Origin: Pseudomonadota bacterium
GTDB lineage: Bacteria > Pseudomonadota > Alphaproteobacteria > Caulobacterales > Caulobacteraceae
Direction of reading: 5' to 3'
DNA length: 64,000 nucleotides
Assembly (NCBI GenBank): GCA_023432855.1
Contig: JAEZEZ010000072.1
Coordinates: 19,906 to 83,905 of the forward strand
Shown in pieces: positions 8,873 through 16,703 of the stretch. Made by a program: the position numbers and the translations under genes. The notes below the pieces were generated by a model that was not told the origin of the DNA, searched no databases, and saw only the letters and a list, made by a program, of their open reading frames with translations. Each line of letters starts with the position of its first letter. Positions within the stretch are counted from its first letter, which is position 1.

Positions 8873-10015
8873 ATGCAGATATCCGGATCCACCGTCGCCG
8901 CCTGGGCCGCCCTGGTCATACTGGCGCTTGCACCCGCAACCCGGGCGGAAGCAGTCGACGCCGCCACCGTCGAGGCCGCGCGTGCCGCCGCCGCCGAGGT
9001 GCGCGAGGCCACACCGACCCCGGCCCTGTCCATCGCCGTGGTGCGTGGCGGCGAGTTGATCTGGGCTGAGGCCTACGGCCACGCCAGCCTCGAGCTGGAC
9101 GTCCCTGCGACAAGCAGCACGCGGTTCCGCCTCGGCAGTGTGTCGAAGGTGGTGACCGCCAGTCTAGCGGCGAAGCTCGCCGACGATGGCGTGCTGGATC
9201 TCGACGCGCCGATCTCCCGATACCTGACGGATCTTCCGGAAGCCCACCGGGCGACGACCTTGCGGCAGCTCCTGGGACATCAGGGCGGCGTGCGCCACTA
9301 TGCGGGGAAGGACATGAACCCCGGCGCCGCCGGCGGTACGATCGATCAGAGGGAGTACCCGGACACGGCGTCCATGCTGGCGATCTTCATCAACGATCCG
9401 CTGGTGGCTGCGCCGGGGACGAAGAGCCACTACTCGACCTTCGGCTACACACTGGCCAGCGCGGTAATGGAGGCCGCCGCCGGGCGACCCTTCCTCCAGC
9501 TGCTGGAAGAGGAACTCGCAGAGCCGTTGGGGCTCTCCACCCTCGAGGGCGACGTCTGGCGCCTGCCGCTGGAGAACCGCAGCGCCTTCTACGACCCCGT
9601 TCCGCCATGGATGCAGGCCAGCGTGCCCGTCCCGGTCGTCAACGCTCAGCAGGTGAACTCGGCCTACAAGTGGGCGGGCGGCGGACTGATCGCCACGCCG
9701 AGTGATCTGGCGCGCTTCGGCTACGCCATGATCCGGCCGGGTTACGTCGCGGCCGCCACCCACCGCATGATGTTCACTCCGATGACGACGGCCGACGGAG
9801 AGGCGACGAACGTCGGCCTCGGCTGGCGCGTCGATCGCGACGCGGCCGGGCGGCAGCGGTGGCATCACGCGGGATCCATCGTCGGAGGCCGCGCCGTCCT
9901 GCTGGTCTATCCCGAGCACGACCTGTCGATCTCGCTGATGACCAACCTTTCCCAGACTCCTTCCGACGCCCTGGCCGCGGCGGAGAAGCTCGCGCAGCCG
10001 TTCCTGGCGCGTTGA
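8873..10015 (+). CDS. beta-lactamase-fold serine hydrolase, exported
   Basis: Periplasmic serine hydrolase of the class C beta-lactamase/LACTB superfamily (380 residues). A signal peptide ends near ATRAEA. The catalytic tetrad SxxK is present as SVSK after RLGS, the second motif is HYSTFGY (YST where class C enzymes have YxN), and the third is HHAGSIVG in place of KTG. These features fit esterases or peptidases of the family better than true beta-lactamases, and I would not predict antibiotic resistance from it. The ATG at 8873 follows GGAGGGGC and starts the signal peptide. Substrate unknown. Confidence 0.85.
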   Translation: MQISGSTVAAWAALVILALAPATRAEAVDAATVEAARAAAAEVREATPTPALSIAVVRGGELIWAEAYGHASLELDVPATSSTRFRLGSVSKVVTASLAAKLADDGVLDLDAPISRYLTDLPEAHRATTLRQLLGHQGGVRHYAGKDMNPGAAGGTIDQREYPDTASMLAIFINDPLVAAPGTKSHYSTFGYTLASAVMEAAAGRPFLQLLEEELAEPLGLSTLEGDVWRLPLENRSAFYDPVPPWMQASVPVPVVNAQQVNSAYKWAGGGLIATPSDLARFGYAMIRPGYVAAATHRMMFTPMTTADGEATNVGLGWRVDRDAAGRQRWHHAGSIVGGRAVLLVYPEHDLSISLMTNLSQTPSDALAAAEKLAQPFLAR

Positions 10016-10046
10016 CCCGACCGCACGACCGGTCTAGCCGGGCCCC

Positions 10047-10916
10047 ATGAGCGCCCCCCATGTGATCGCCGGTCTGTCGGACATCGCCGCCCAGTACGAT
10101 GCGATCCTCTGCGACGTATGGGGGGTCATTCACAACGGCCGGGAGAACTTTCCCGAAGCCTGCCGCGCGCTGGCCGAATTCCAGCGCAACCGCGGTCCGG
10201 TGGTCCTGATCTCGAATGCGCCGAGACCCTCTCGCTTCGTCGTCTCCCAGCTGGACCAGCTCGGCGTTCCCAGGGAGGCGTGGAGCGGGTTCGTCACCTC
10301 GGGCGACGCCACCTTCGCCGAACTGGTCAAGCGGGCCCCGGGCCCGGCCTGGACGGTCGGCCCAGCCCGGGATGCGGGGCTTTACGAAGGATCGGGAGTC
10401 GACCTGACCGAGACCCCGGACCAGGCCGCCTTCATTTCGTGCACCGGCCTGTTCGATGACGTGACCGAGGCGCCTGAAGACTATCGAGAGCGTTTCGAAC
10501 TCTGCGCCAGGCGGGACCTGGAAATGATCTGCGCCAACCCGGACCGCGTGGTTCAGCGGGGCGACACCATGATCTGGTGCGCGGGCGCGCTCGCCGATCT
10601 CTACCAGAGCATGGGCGGCCGGGTGCTGATGGCCGGCAAGCCCTTCGCGCCGATCTACGAGTTGAGCTACGCGGAGGTCGATCGGCTGGCCGGACGCGAA
10701 GTGGACCGCTCCCGTGTCCTGGCCATCGGGGACGGTATCCAGACCGATGTGGCCGGCGCCAATAACCAGCACCTCGACCTGCTGTTCATCGCCGGCGGCA
10801 TTCACGTCGCCGAACTGGCGGGGGAGGACGGTCAGATGGCGGCGGACAAGGTCGAGGCGTTTCTCGACCTGGCCCTAGCCCACGCCCGGTGGGCCTCGCC
10901 AACGCTGACATGGTGA
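10047..10916 (+). CDS. HAD-superfamily hydrolase, class IIA (TIGR01459-like)
   Basis: HAD-like phosphatase of 289 residues. Motif I is CDVWGVIHNG (D23), motif II is in VLISNAPRP, the lysine is in LMAGKPFAPIYE, and motif III is IGDGIQTDVAGA. In the usual DxDG loop the second aspartate is the general acid; here that position is tryptophan (W25). The DVWG sequence is, as far as I recall, characteristic of this alphaproteobacterial subgroup. The substrate is unknown. It is followed after 32 bp by a MaoC gene and then ribF; proximity to ribF is common in alphaproteobacteria, so an FMN- or cofactor-related phosphatase role is possible but unproven. Confidence 0.85.
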   Translation: MSAPHVIAGLSDIAAQYDAILCDVWGVIHNGRENFPEACRALAEFQRNRGPVVLISNAPRPSRFVVSQLDQLGVPREAWSGFVTSGDATFAELVKRAPGPAWTVGPARDAGLYEGSGVDLTETPDQAAFISCTGLFDDVTEAPEDYRERFELCARRDLEMICANPDRVVQRGDTMIWCAGALADLYQSMGGRVLMAGKPFAPIYELSYAEVDRLAGREVDRSRVLAIGDGIQTDVAGANNQHLDLLFIAGGIHVAELAGEDGQMAADKVEAFLDLALAHARWASPTLTW

Positions 10917-10948
10917 CCGGAATCGCGCGGGGGTCTAAGTCATGGCTC

Positions 10949-11395
10949 ATGACCGAACCCTTCAGCGGCTACATCCTCGAGGAATTGTCCGTCGGCCAGA
11001 GCGCCGAACTGGTGCGAGAGATCACGGAGGAGCGCATCCAGCGCTTCGCCGAGGCGTCGGACGATTTCAATCCCGTGCACGTCGACGAGGCCTTTGCCCA
11101 GACCACGCCGTACCGTGGTCGCATCGCGCACGGGCTGCTGTCCGCGTCGTTTGTCTCGGCGGTTGTGGGAACTCTGCTCCCGGGCCCGGGGGCGATCTAT
11201 CTCCACCAGACGCTGAGCTTCTACAAACCGGTGCGCATCGGCGAGGTCTGCACCGCCAGGGTGACCGTGACCGCGATCGATCACGCGACCGCCCGGGTCA
11301 CGCTGAAGACCGAATGCCTGGTGGGCGGCGAGCCGGTGCTGGATGGCGAGGCCACCATCCGCGTCCCCCGGAAACGGCGGACGCCGCGCGGGTGA
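10949..11395 (+). CDS. MaoC-like hot-dog (R)-enoyl-CoA hydratase
   Basis: A 148-residue single hot-dog domain protein. It has the hydratase motif ASDDFNPVHVDEAFA with the catalytic aspartate and histidine, followed by RIAHGLL, then the LSFYKPVRIGE strand. PhaJ-type enzymes of this size hydrate trans-2-enoyl-CoA to (R)-3-hydroxyacyl-CoA, feeding polyester synthesis or lipid metabolism. The ATG at 10949 was chosen over one at 10942, which is out of frame. Its TGA overlaps the GTG start of ribF as GTGA, so the two are translationally coupled. Confidence 0.88.
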   Translation: MTEPFSGYILEELSVGQSAELVREITEERIQRFAEASDDFNPVHVDEAFAQTTPYRGRIAHGLLSASFVSAVVGTLLPGPGAIYLHQTLSFYKPVRIGEVCTARVTVTAIDHATARVTLKTECLVGGEPVLDGEATIRVPRKRRTPRG

Positions 11396-12333
11396 GTCTT
11401 CAAGTCGTCCATGACTGGCGCGGCCTGCCGGCTGCGCACCGCGGCGCCTCGGTAGCGCTGGGCAATTTCGACGGCGTCCATCTGGGGCATCAGCGCGTCA
11501 TCGCCGCCGCCTCGGAGGCCGCCGCTCGAATCGATGCCCCGCTCGGTGTCGTCAGCTTCGAGCCGCACCCCCGGGTGTTCTTTCAGCCCGACGCCGAACC
11601 GTTCCGGGTGATGAGCCTGAACCAGCAGGCGCGCGCCCTGGAGGTCCTGGGGGTCGGGCTATTCTATGCCCTGCCCTTCGGGGCGGAAATGGCGGGCATG
11701 AGCGACGAGGATTTCGCCCGGCAGGTTCTCGCCGACGGCCTCGGCGCCCGTTGGGTGTCCGTGGGTTTCGACGTGACATACGGCAAGGGCCGCACCGGCG
11801 GCCCGGAAGAGCTTCAGGCCGCCGGCGGACGCCTCGGCTTCGGCGTCTCGGTGGTGGAGCGGGTGGCCGACGAGAACGACCTGAAGCTGTCCTCCTCCGC
11901 CGTCCGGGACGCGTTGAAAGCCGGCAGGCCGGAGCAGGCCGCCGCCATTCTCGGCCGCCCATTCGCCATCGAGGCCGAGGTCATCCACGGTGACAAGCGC
12001 GGTCGCGAGCTGGGAGTCCCTACGGCCAACATGCGTCTCGGCGACTATGTTCGGCCTCGCTACGGCATCTACGCCGTTCGCGCCCGACTCCCCGACGGTC
12101 GTATCCTGGATGGCGTGGCCAGCCTGGGCGTGCGCCCGATGTTCGAGACACCCGAGCCTCTGCTCGAGGTCTGGCTGTTCGGCTTCGAGGGGAATCTCTA
12201 CGGTCAGGTCATGGAGACCGAACTGATCGCCTGGATCCGCCCCGAGATGAATTTTGACGGGCTCGATGCGCTCAGGGCGCAGATCGATGACGACGCGGCG
12301 CAGGCGCGGCGATTGCTGCAAGCGGCCCGGTAA
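11392..12333 (+). CDS. ribF: bifunctional riboflavin kinase / FAD synthetase
   Basis: Makes FMN and then FAD from riboflavin. The 313-residue protein has the N-terminal nucleotidyltransferase domain (ALGNFDGVHLGHQRVI; FEPHPRVFF; the SSSAVRDALKAG segment) and the C-terminal kinase domain (HGDKRGRELGVPTANM, YGIYAVR, SLGVRPMF, LEVWLFGF). The start is a GTG at 11392 overlapping the MaoC stop; an upstream extension in the same frame is only the shadow of MaoC. A hairpin with a short T run lies 52 bp downstream. Confidence 0.95.
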   Translation: MSLQVVHDWRGLPAAHRGASVALGNFDGVHLGHQRVIAAASEAAARIDAPLGVVSFEPHPRVFFQPDAEPFRVMSLNQQARALEVLGVGLFYALPFGAEMAGMSDEDFARQVLADGLGARWVSVGFDVTYGKGRTGGPEELQAAGGRLGFGVSVVERVADENDLKLSSSAVRDALKAGRPEQAAAILGRPFAIEAEVIHGDKRGRELGVPTANMRLGDYVRPRYGIYAVRARLPDGRILDGVASLGVRPMFETPEPLLEVWLFGFEGNLYGQVMETELIAWIRPEMNFDGLDALRAQIDDDAAQARRLLQAAR

Positions 12334-12384
12334 GCTACACGAGCCTCATGGTCGTTCGGACGTCCCGCGTGAACCGAATTAACC

Positions 12385-12410
12385 GCCCGGCGTGACGCCG
12401 CCGGGCCTTT
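12385..12410 (+). terminator. possible terminator or leader hairpin between ribF and ileS
   Basis: An 8-bp perfect stem (GCCCGGCG at 12385-12392 with CGCCGGGC at 12399-12406) with a 6-base loop, followed by only CTTT. It could end the ribF message or sit in the ileS leader; the T run is short. No T-box is evident in the 138-bp gap. Confidence 0.4.
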
Positions 12411-12471
12411 GCCTCAGCGCGCGCCGGGTTCGCTTCCGCTTTTTCCTTCCGAACCTCCGACTGGATCCGTC

Positions 12472-15396
12472 ATGGCCGACGACGCCCAAACGCCCGCACG
12501 CGACTACCGCGAAACTGTCTTCCTTCCCGAAACCTCCTTCCCCATGCGCGCGGGCCTGCCGCAGCGCGAGCCCGAGATCCTGGCCAGGTGGGAGGCTCTC
12601 GGCCTCTACGGAGCGACCCGCAAGGCGCGGCAGGAGGCCGGCGCGCCCCTGTTCGTGCTGCACGACGGCCCGCCCTACGCCAATGGCGCCATCCACATCG
12701 GCCATGCGCTGAACAAGACGCTGAAGGACTTCGTCGTCCGCTCACGCTTCCTGCTCGGATTCGACGTGGACTATGTGCCTGGCTGGGACTGCCACGGACT
12801 GCCGATCGAGTGGAAGATCGAGGAGGAGTTCCGCGCCAAGGGCCGTCGCAAGGACGAGGTCTCCAAGGCGGAATTCCGCGAACGCTGCCGCGCCTACGCA
12901 GCGGAATGGATCGACCGCCAGCGCGAGGAGTTCAAGCGCCTGGGCGTGCTTGGTCGCTGGGAAAAACCCTACGCGACCATGGACTTCGCCACCGAAGCGG
13001 CCATCGTGCGCGAGTTCCACAAGTTCAAGAACTCCGGCCAGCTCTACCGTGGATCGAAGCCCGTCATGTGGAGCCCGGTCGAGCGCACGGCGCTGGCCGA
13101 CGCCGAGGTGGAGTACCACGACCACGTCTCGCCGACGGTCTGGGTCAAGTTCCCGGTCACCGGCGCCACCGACGACCATCCCGACGAACTGCTGTCCTTC
13201 CGCCATTCCACGCCGTCGGTCGTCATCTGGACCACCACGCCGTGGACCATCCCCGCCAACCGCGCGATCAGCTACGGTCCCGAGATCGACTACGGCCTCT
13301 ATGAGGTCGAGGCGATGGAGGCCGACCTTGCCTTCGAGCCGTGGGCCAAGCCCGGCGACAGACTGATCATGGCCGATCGCCTCTCCGACGAGGTGAAGGC
13401 CGCGGCCAAGGTCGCCAGCTGGAAGCGGCTGGACGCCGTCAATCCGTCAGGTCTCGTGTGCGCCCACCCGCTGGCTGCGCTCGATTCCGGCTACAGCTTC
13501 AGCGTGCCGTTGCTGGCCGGCGACCATGTCACCGACGACGCCGGCACGGGTTTTGTGCACACGGCTCCCGGCCACGGGGCGGACGACTTCGAAGTCTGGC
13601 GCGCGCACGGTCACCATGAGATCCCAGACACCGTCGATCCCGACGGCGCCTACTACGAGCACGTGCCGCTCTTCGGCGGCCTGAAGGTGCTGGAGACCGA
13701 GGGGAAGAAGGCCGGCAAGTTCGGCCCGGCCAACAGCGCGGTGATGGAGAAGCTGATCGAGGCGGGCAACCTGCTGGCCCGCGGCCGGCTCGAGCACTCC
13801 TACCCGCACTCCTGGCGCTCCAAGGCGCCGGTCATCTTCCGCAACACCCCCCAGTGGTTCGTGAAGATGGATGGCGAACACGGCCTGCGCGAGAAGGCGC
13901 TGGCCGCCATCGACGCCACTCGCTTCTACCCCGAACAAGGGCGCAACCGCATACGGTCCATGGTCGAGGGCCGCCCGGACTGGCTCATCAGCCGCCAGCG
14001 CGCATGGGGCACGCCGCTGGCCATGTTCGTCGACAAGCACAGCGGTCATCCCCTGCACGACGACGCTGTCGACCAGCGTATCGTTGAGGCCATCGAAGCC
14101 GAGGGCGCGGACGCATGGTTCACCCGACCGGCGTCGGACTTTCTGGGCGCCTATGATCCGGATCGATACGAGAAGGTCGAGGACATCCTCGACGTCTGGT
14201 TCGACTCCGGCTCGACGCACGCCTTCACCCTCGAAGGCCGGGAGGACAGCCGCTGGCCCGCCGACCTCTATCTGGAAGGCTCAGACCAGCACCGCGGCTG
14301 GTTCCAGTCGTCCCTCCTCGAGAGTTGCGGCACGCGCGGCCGCGCGCCTTACGAGGCGGTGCTGACGCACGGCTTCACCATGGACGAGCAGGGTCGCAAG
14401 ATGTCCAAGTCGCTCGGCAACGTGGTCGAGCCACAGTCGGTCATCAAGCAATCGGGCGCCGACATCCTGCGCCTTTGGGTGGCCATGGTGGACTACGCCG
14501 ACGACCAGCGGCTCGGAAAGGCGGCGCTCGACACCACCGTCGACGCCTACCGCAAGCTGCGGAACACCCTGCGCTACCTGCTCGGCGCCCTCGCTGATTA
14601 TTCGGCCGAGGAAGCCGTTGGTTACGGGCAGATGCCGCCGCTGGAGCGCTTCATCCTGCACCGGCTGTGGGAGCTCGACGCCCAGGTGCGCACCGCCTAC
14701 GGAGAGTACCGCTTCCAGGACGTCGTGCGGCCGGTCGCGGAGTTCTGCAGCTGGGAGCTGTCGGCCCTCTACTTCGACATCCGCAAGGACGCCCTTTACT
14801 GCGAGCGTCCCGACAGTCCTGTCCGGCGCGCCGCGCGCACGGTCATGGACGCCGTGTTCGAACGCCTGACCGCGTGGCTGTCGCCGCTGCTCTCGTTCAC
14901 CACGGAAGAAGCCTGGAGCGTACGCCACCCCAACGGCGGGTCGAACGCCATGCGCGTAATCCCCGACACGCCGCAGGAATGGCGCAATGACGAGGAAGCA
15001 GCGCGCTGGACCAGCATCCAGACGGTGCTGGAGGTGGTGACCTCCGCGCTCGAGATCGAACGCCGCGACAAGCGCGTCGGCTCAGCGCTGGAAGCATCGC
15101 CGGTCGTTCACGTCGCCGACGCCGGTTTGCTGCAGGCCTTCGAGGGCATCGACGCCGGCGAGGTCTTCCGGACCAGCGGCGCCACGCTCGTCCAGGGCGC
15201 GGGCCCGGCCGAGGCGTTCCGTTTGCCGGACCGCACCACGGTGGCTGTCGAGCCTGCGAGGTCGGCGAACGAGAAGTGCGACCGCTGCTGGCGGCGCATG
15301 CCGGACTTCGGCGCCGCACGGGAGCACCCGACGCTCTGTAGCCGCTGCGCCGAAGCGGTGGTCGACTGGGAAAGCCGGCGGAGCGCGTCCGCGTGA
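12472..15396 (+). CDS. ileS: isoleucyl-tRNA synthetase
   Basis: Class Ia synthetase charging tRNA-Ile, 974 residues. HIGH motif at H75-H78 within PPYANGAIHIGHALNK; KMSKS at 643-647 within GRKMSKSLGN; editing-domain segments with WTTTPWTIPANRAI and the GTGFVHTAPGHGADD block; C-terminal zinc finger with CDRCWRRM and LCSRCAEAV. This is the bacterial (IleS1-like) form with the zinc tail rather than the mupirocin-resistant IleS2. The ATG at 12472 begins a typical N-terminus (DYRETVFLPETSFPMRAGLP). lspA follows 73 bp later, the usual order in proteobacteria. Confidence 0.97.
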   Translation: MADDAQTPARDYRETVFLPETSFPMRAGLPQREPEILARWEALGLYGATRKARQEAGAPLFVLHDGPPYANGAIHIGHALNKTLKDFVVRSRFLLGFDVDYVPGWDCHGLPIEWKIEEEFRAKGRRKDEVSKAEFRERCRAYAAEWIDRQREEFKRLGVLGRWEKPYATMDFATEAAIVREFHKFKNSGQLYRGSKPVMWSPVERTALADAEVEYHDHVSPTVWVKFPVTGATDDHPDELLSFRHSTPSVVIWTTTPWTIPANRAISYGPEIDYGLYEVEAMEADLAFEPWAKPGDRLIMADRLSDEVKAAAKVASWKRLDAVNPSGLVCAHPLAALDSGYSFSVPLLAGDHVTDDAGTGFVHTAPGHGADDFEVWRAHGHHEIPDTVDPDGAYYEHVPLFGGLKVLETEGKKAGKFGPANSAVMEKLIEAGNLLARGRLEHSYPHSWRSKAPVIFRNTPQWFVKMDGEHGLREKALAAIDATRFYPEQGRNRIRSMVEGRPDWLISRQRAWGTPLAMFVDKHSGHPLHDDAVDQRIVEAIEAEGADAWFTRPASDFLGAYDPDRYEKVEDILDVWFDSGSTHAFTLEGREDSRWPADLYLEGSDQHRGWFQSSLLESCGTRGRAPYEAVLTHGFTMDEQGRKMSKSLGNVVEPQSVIKQSGADILRLWVAMVDYADDQRLGKAALDTTVDAYRKLRNTLRYLLGALADYSAEEAVGYGQMPPLERFILHRLWELDAQVRTAYGEYRFQDVVRPVAEFCSWELSALYFDIRKDALYCERPDSPVRRAARTVMDAVFERLTAWLSPLLSFTTEEAWSVRHPNGGSNAMRVIPDTPQEWRNDEEAARWTSIQTVLEVVTSALEIERRDKRVGSALEASPVVHVADAGLLQAFEGIDAGEVFRTSGATLVQGAGPAEAFRLPDRTTVAVEPARSANEKCDRCWRRMPDFGAAREHPTLCSRCAEAVVDWESRRSASA

Positions 15397-15469
15397 CGCA
15401 CAACCTCGGCCATATCGCCGCCGCCTTTCACGGCGAGCCTCCCGCAACCGCGAAACCGCGAACGGACGC

Positions 15470-15991
15470 ATGACCCTTCTGAACTCGATTTCGCGCCACG
15501 GCCGCATCGCCTACGCCATCGGGCTGACCGTCCTGGTGCTGGACCAGCTGAGCAAGGCGTTGGTGCTCTACGGGCTCGACCTGCCCCGGCGCATGCACAT
15601 CGAGCTGACGCCCTTCTTCGACCTGACCATGGTCTGGAACCGGGGCATGAGCTTCGGCCTGGGATCGGGCCAGGGCGACCTAGCGCGCTGGGGCTTCAGC
15701 ATCTTCGCCATCGGCGTGGCCGGGGCGATCGCCTGGTGGGCGCGCCAGATCGACAAGCCGATCCTGGCGTGGTGCCTCGGCCTGCTTATGGGCGGAGCGA
15801 TCGGCAACGTCATCGATCGCTTGAGGTTCGGGGCGGTCGTGGATTTCCTGGACTTCTCGGGGCTGTGGTTTCCCTGGGTGTTCAACATCGCCGACAGCGC
15901 GATCACCATTGGAGCCGCCTTGCTGCTGTTCGAGGCCTTCTGGCCGGCGGTGCGGCAGCGGTTGGAATCCGTGCGTGTTCGCGGTAACTGA
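15470..15991 (+). CDS. lspA: lipoprotein signal peptidase (signal peptidase II)
   Basis: Inner-membrane aspartyl protease that removes the signal peptide from diacylated prolipoproteins. The 173-residue protein has four predicted membrane helices. The two catalytic aspartates lie in GNVIDRLRFGAVVDFLDF and FNIADSAIT, and the N-terminal VLVLDQLSKAL and the WNRGMSFGL segment are family signatures. It is downstream of ileS and 39 bp upstream of a lipoprotein gene that is presumably one of its substrates. Confidence 0.95.
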   Translation: MTLLNSISRHGRIAYAIGLTVLVLDQLSKALVLYGLDLPRRMHIELTPFFDLTMVWNRGMSFGLGSGQGDLARWGFSIFAIGVAGAIAWWARQIDKPILAWCLGLLMGGAIGNVIDRLRFGAVVDFLDFSGLWFPWVFNIADSAITIGAALLLFEAFWPAVRQRLESVRVRGN

Positions 15992-16030
15992 AACCTTTAA
16001 TGGGCCTGGGGCGGGCCGCTGGAGCAGCGT

Positions 16031-16585
16031 ATGACGACCAAACGTTTGATGATCGCCGCGACCGTCACCGTGGCGCTCGCCGCCACCGCGGGGTGTCAGT
16101 CGACCAAGCAGGCGCTCGGCATGCAGAAGGTCGTGCCCGACGAATTCCGCGTGGTCACCAAGGCTCCGCTGGTCGTGCCGCCGGAATACGCCCTGCGCCC
16201 GCCGGCGCCGGGCGAGCCCCGCCCCCAGGAGCTGCAGCCCGAGAGTGTCGCGCGCCAGGCCCTGCTCGGCCAGCGCGCCGCCGCCTCGCGTTCGGCCGGC
16301 GAACAGATCCTGGTGCAGCAGGCCGGCGCCGACCGCGCCGACCCCCTGGCGCGCTATGTCGTCGACGACGAGTTCGGCGACATCGCCTACAAGGAAAAGT
16401 CCTTCGCCGAACACATCATGTTCTGGCGTGGACGCGGCGAAGCCGGTCCCGCCGTGACCCCCGGCAGCAACGAGGCCGCCCCCATCGATCCCGCGGCCGA
16501 GGCCGAGCGGGTTCGCGCCCTGACCGGCGGAAAGCCGATCACGATCACGCGCCAGACCCCGCGCTTCAAGCTGCCGGGCCTGTAG
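16031..16585 (+). CDS. DUF3035 family lipoprotein
   Basis: A 184-residue predicted lipoprotein. The signal peptide ends in the lipobox ATAGC with the lipidated cysteine at about residue 22, followed by the DUF3035 pattern: alanine-leucine-rich start, VPDEFRVVTKAPLVVPPEYALRPP split by proline-rich segments, and a C-terminal IDPAAEAERVR block. Function unknown, though the family commonly sits beside lspA in alphaproteobacteria. The ribosome site is GGAGCAG. A strong terminator lies right after the gene, so it is the last gene of the ileS-lspA unit. Confidence 0.88.
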   Translation: MTTKRLMIAATVTVALAATAGCQSTKQALGMQKVVPDEFRVVTKAPLVVPPEYALRPPAPGEPRPQELQPESVARQALLGQRAAASRSAGEQILVQQAGADRADPLARYVVDDEFGDIAYKEKSFAEHIMFWRGRGEAGPAVTPGSNEAAPIDPAAEAERVRALTGGKPITITRQTPRFKLPGL

Positions 16586-16608
16586 CCGCTTAAGGATCGC
16601 AAGGTTCA

Positions 16609-16636
16609 GGGCCCGGACGCCAGTCCGGGCCCTTTT
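16609..16636 (+). terminator. rho-independent terminator after the ileS-lspA-DUF3035 unit
   Basis: A perfect 10-bp GC-rich stem (GGGCCCGGAC at 16609-16618 with GTCCGGGCCC at 16623-16632), a 4-base loop GCCA, then TTTTCCTTT. It separates this transcription unit from mutL. Confidence 0.9.
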
Positions 16637-16703
16637 CCTTTGCCGCATCGCGCCGCCGGTCCCGACAGGCTATCGTCATTTCCCGCCCGGCCAACCGACT
16701 CAC

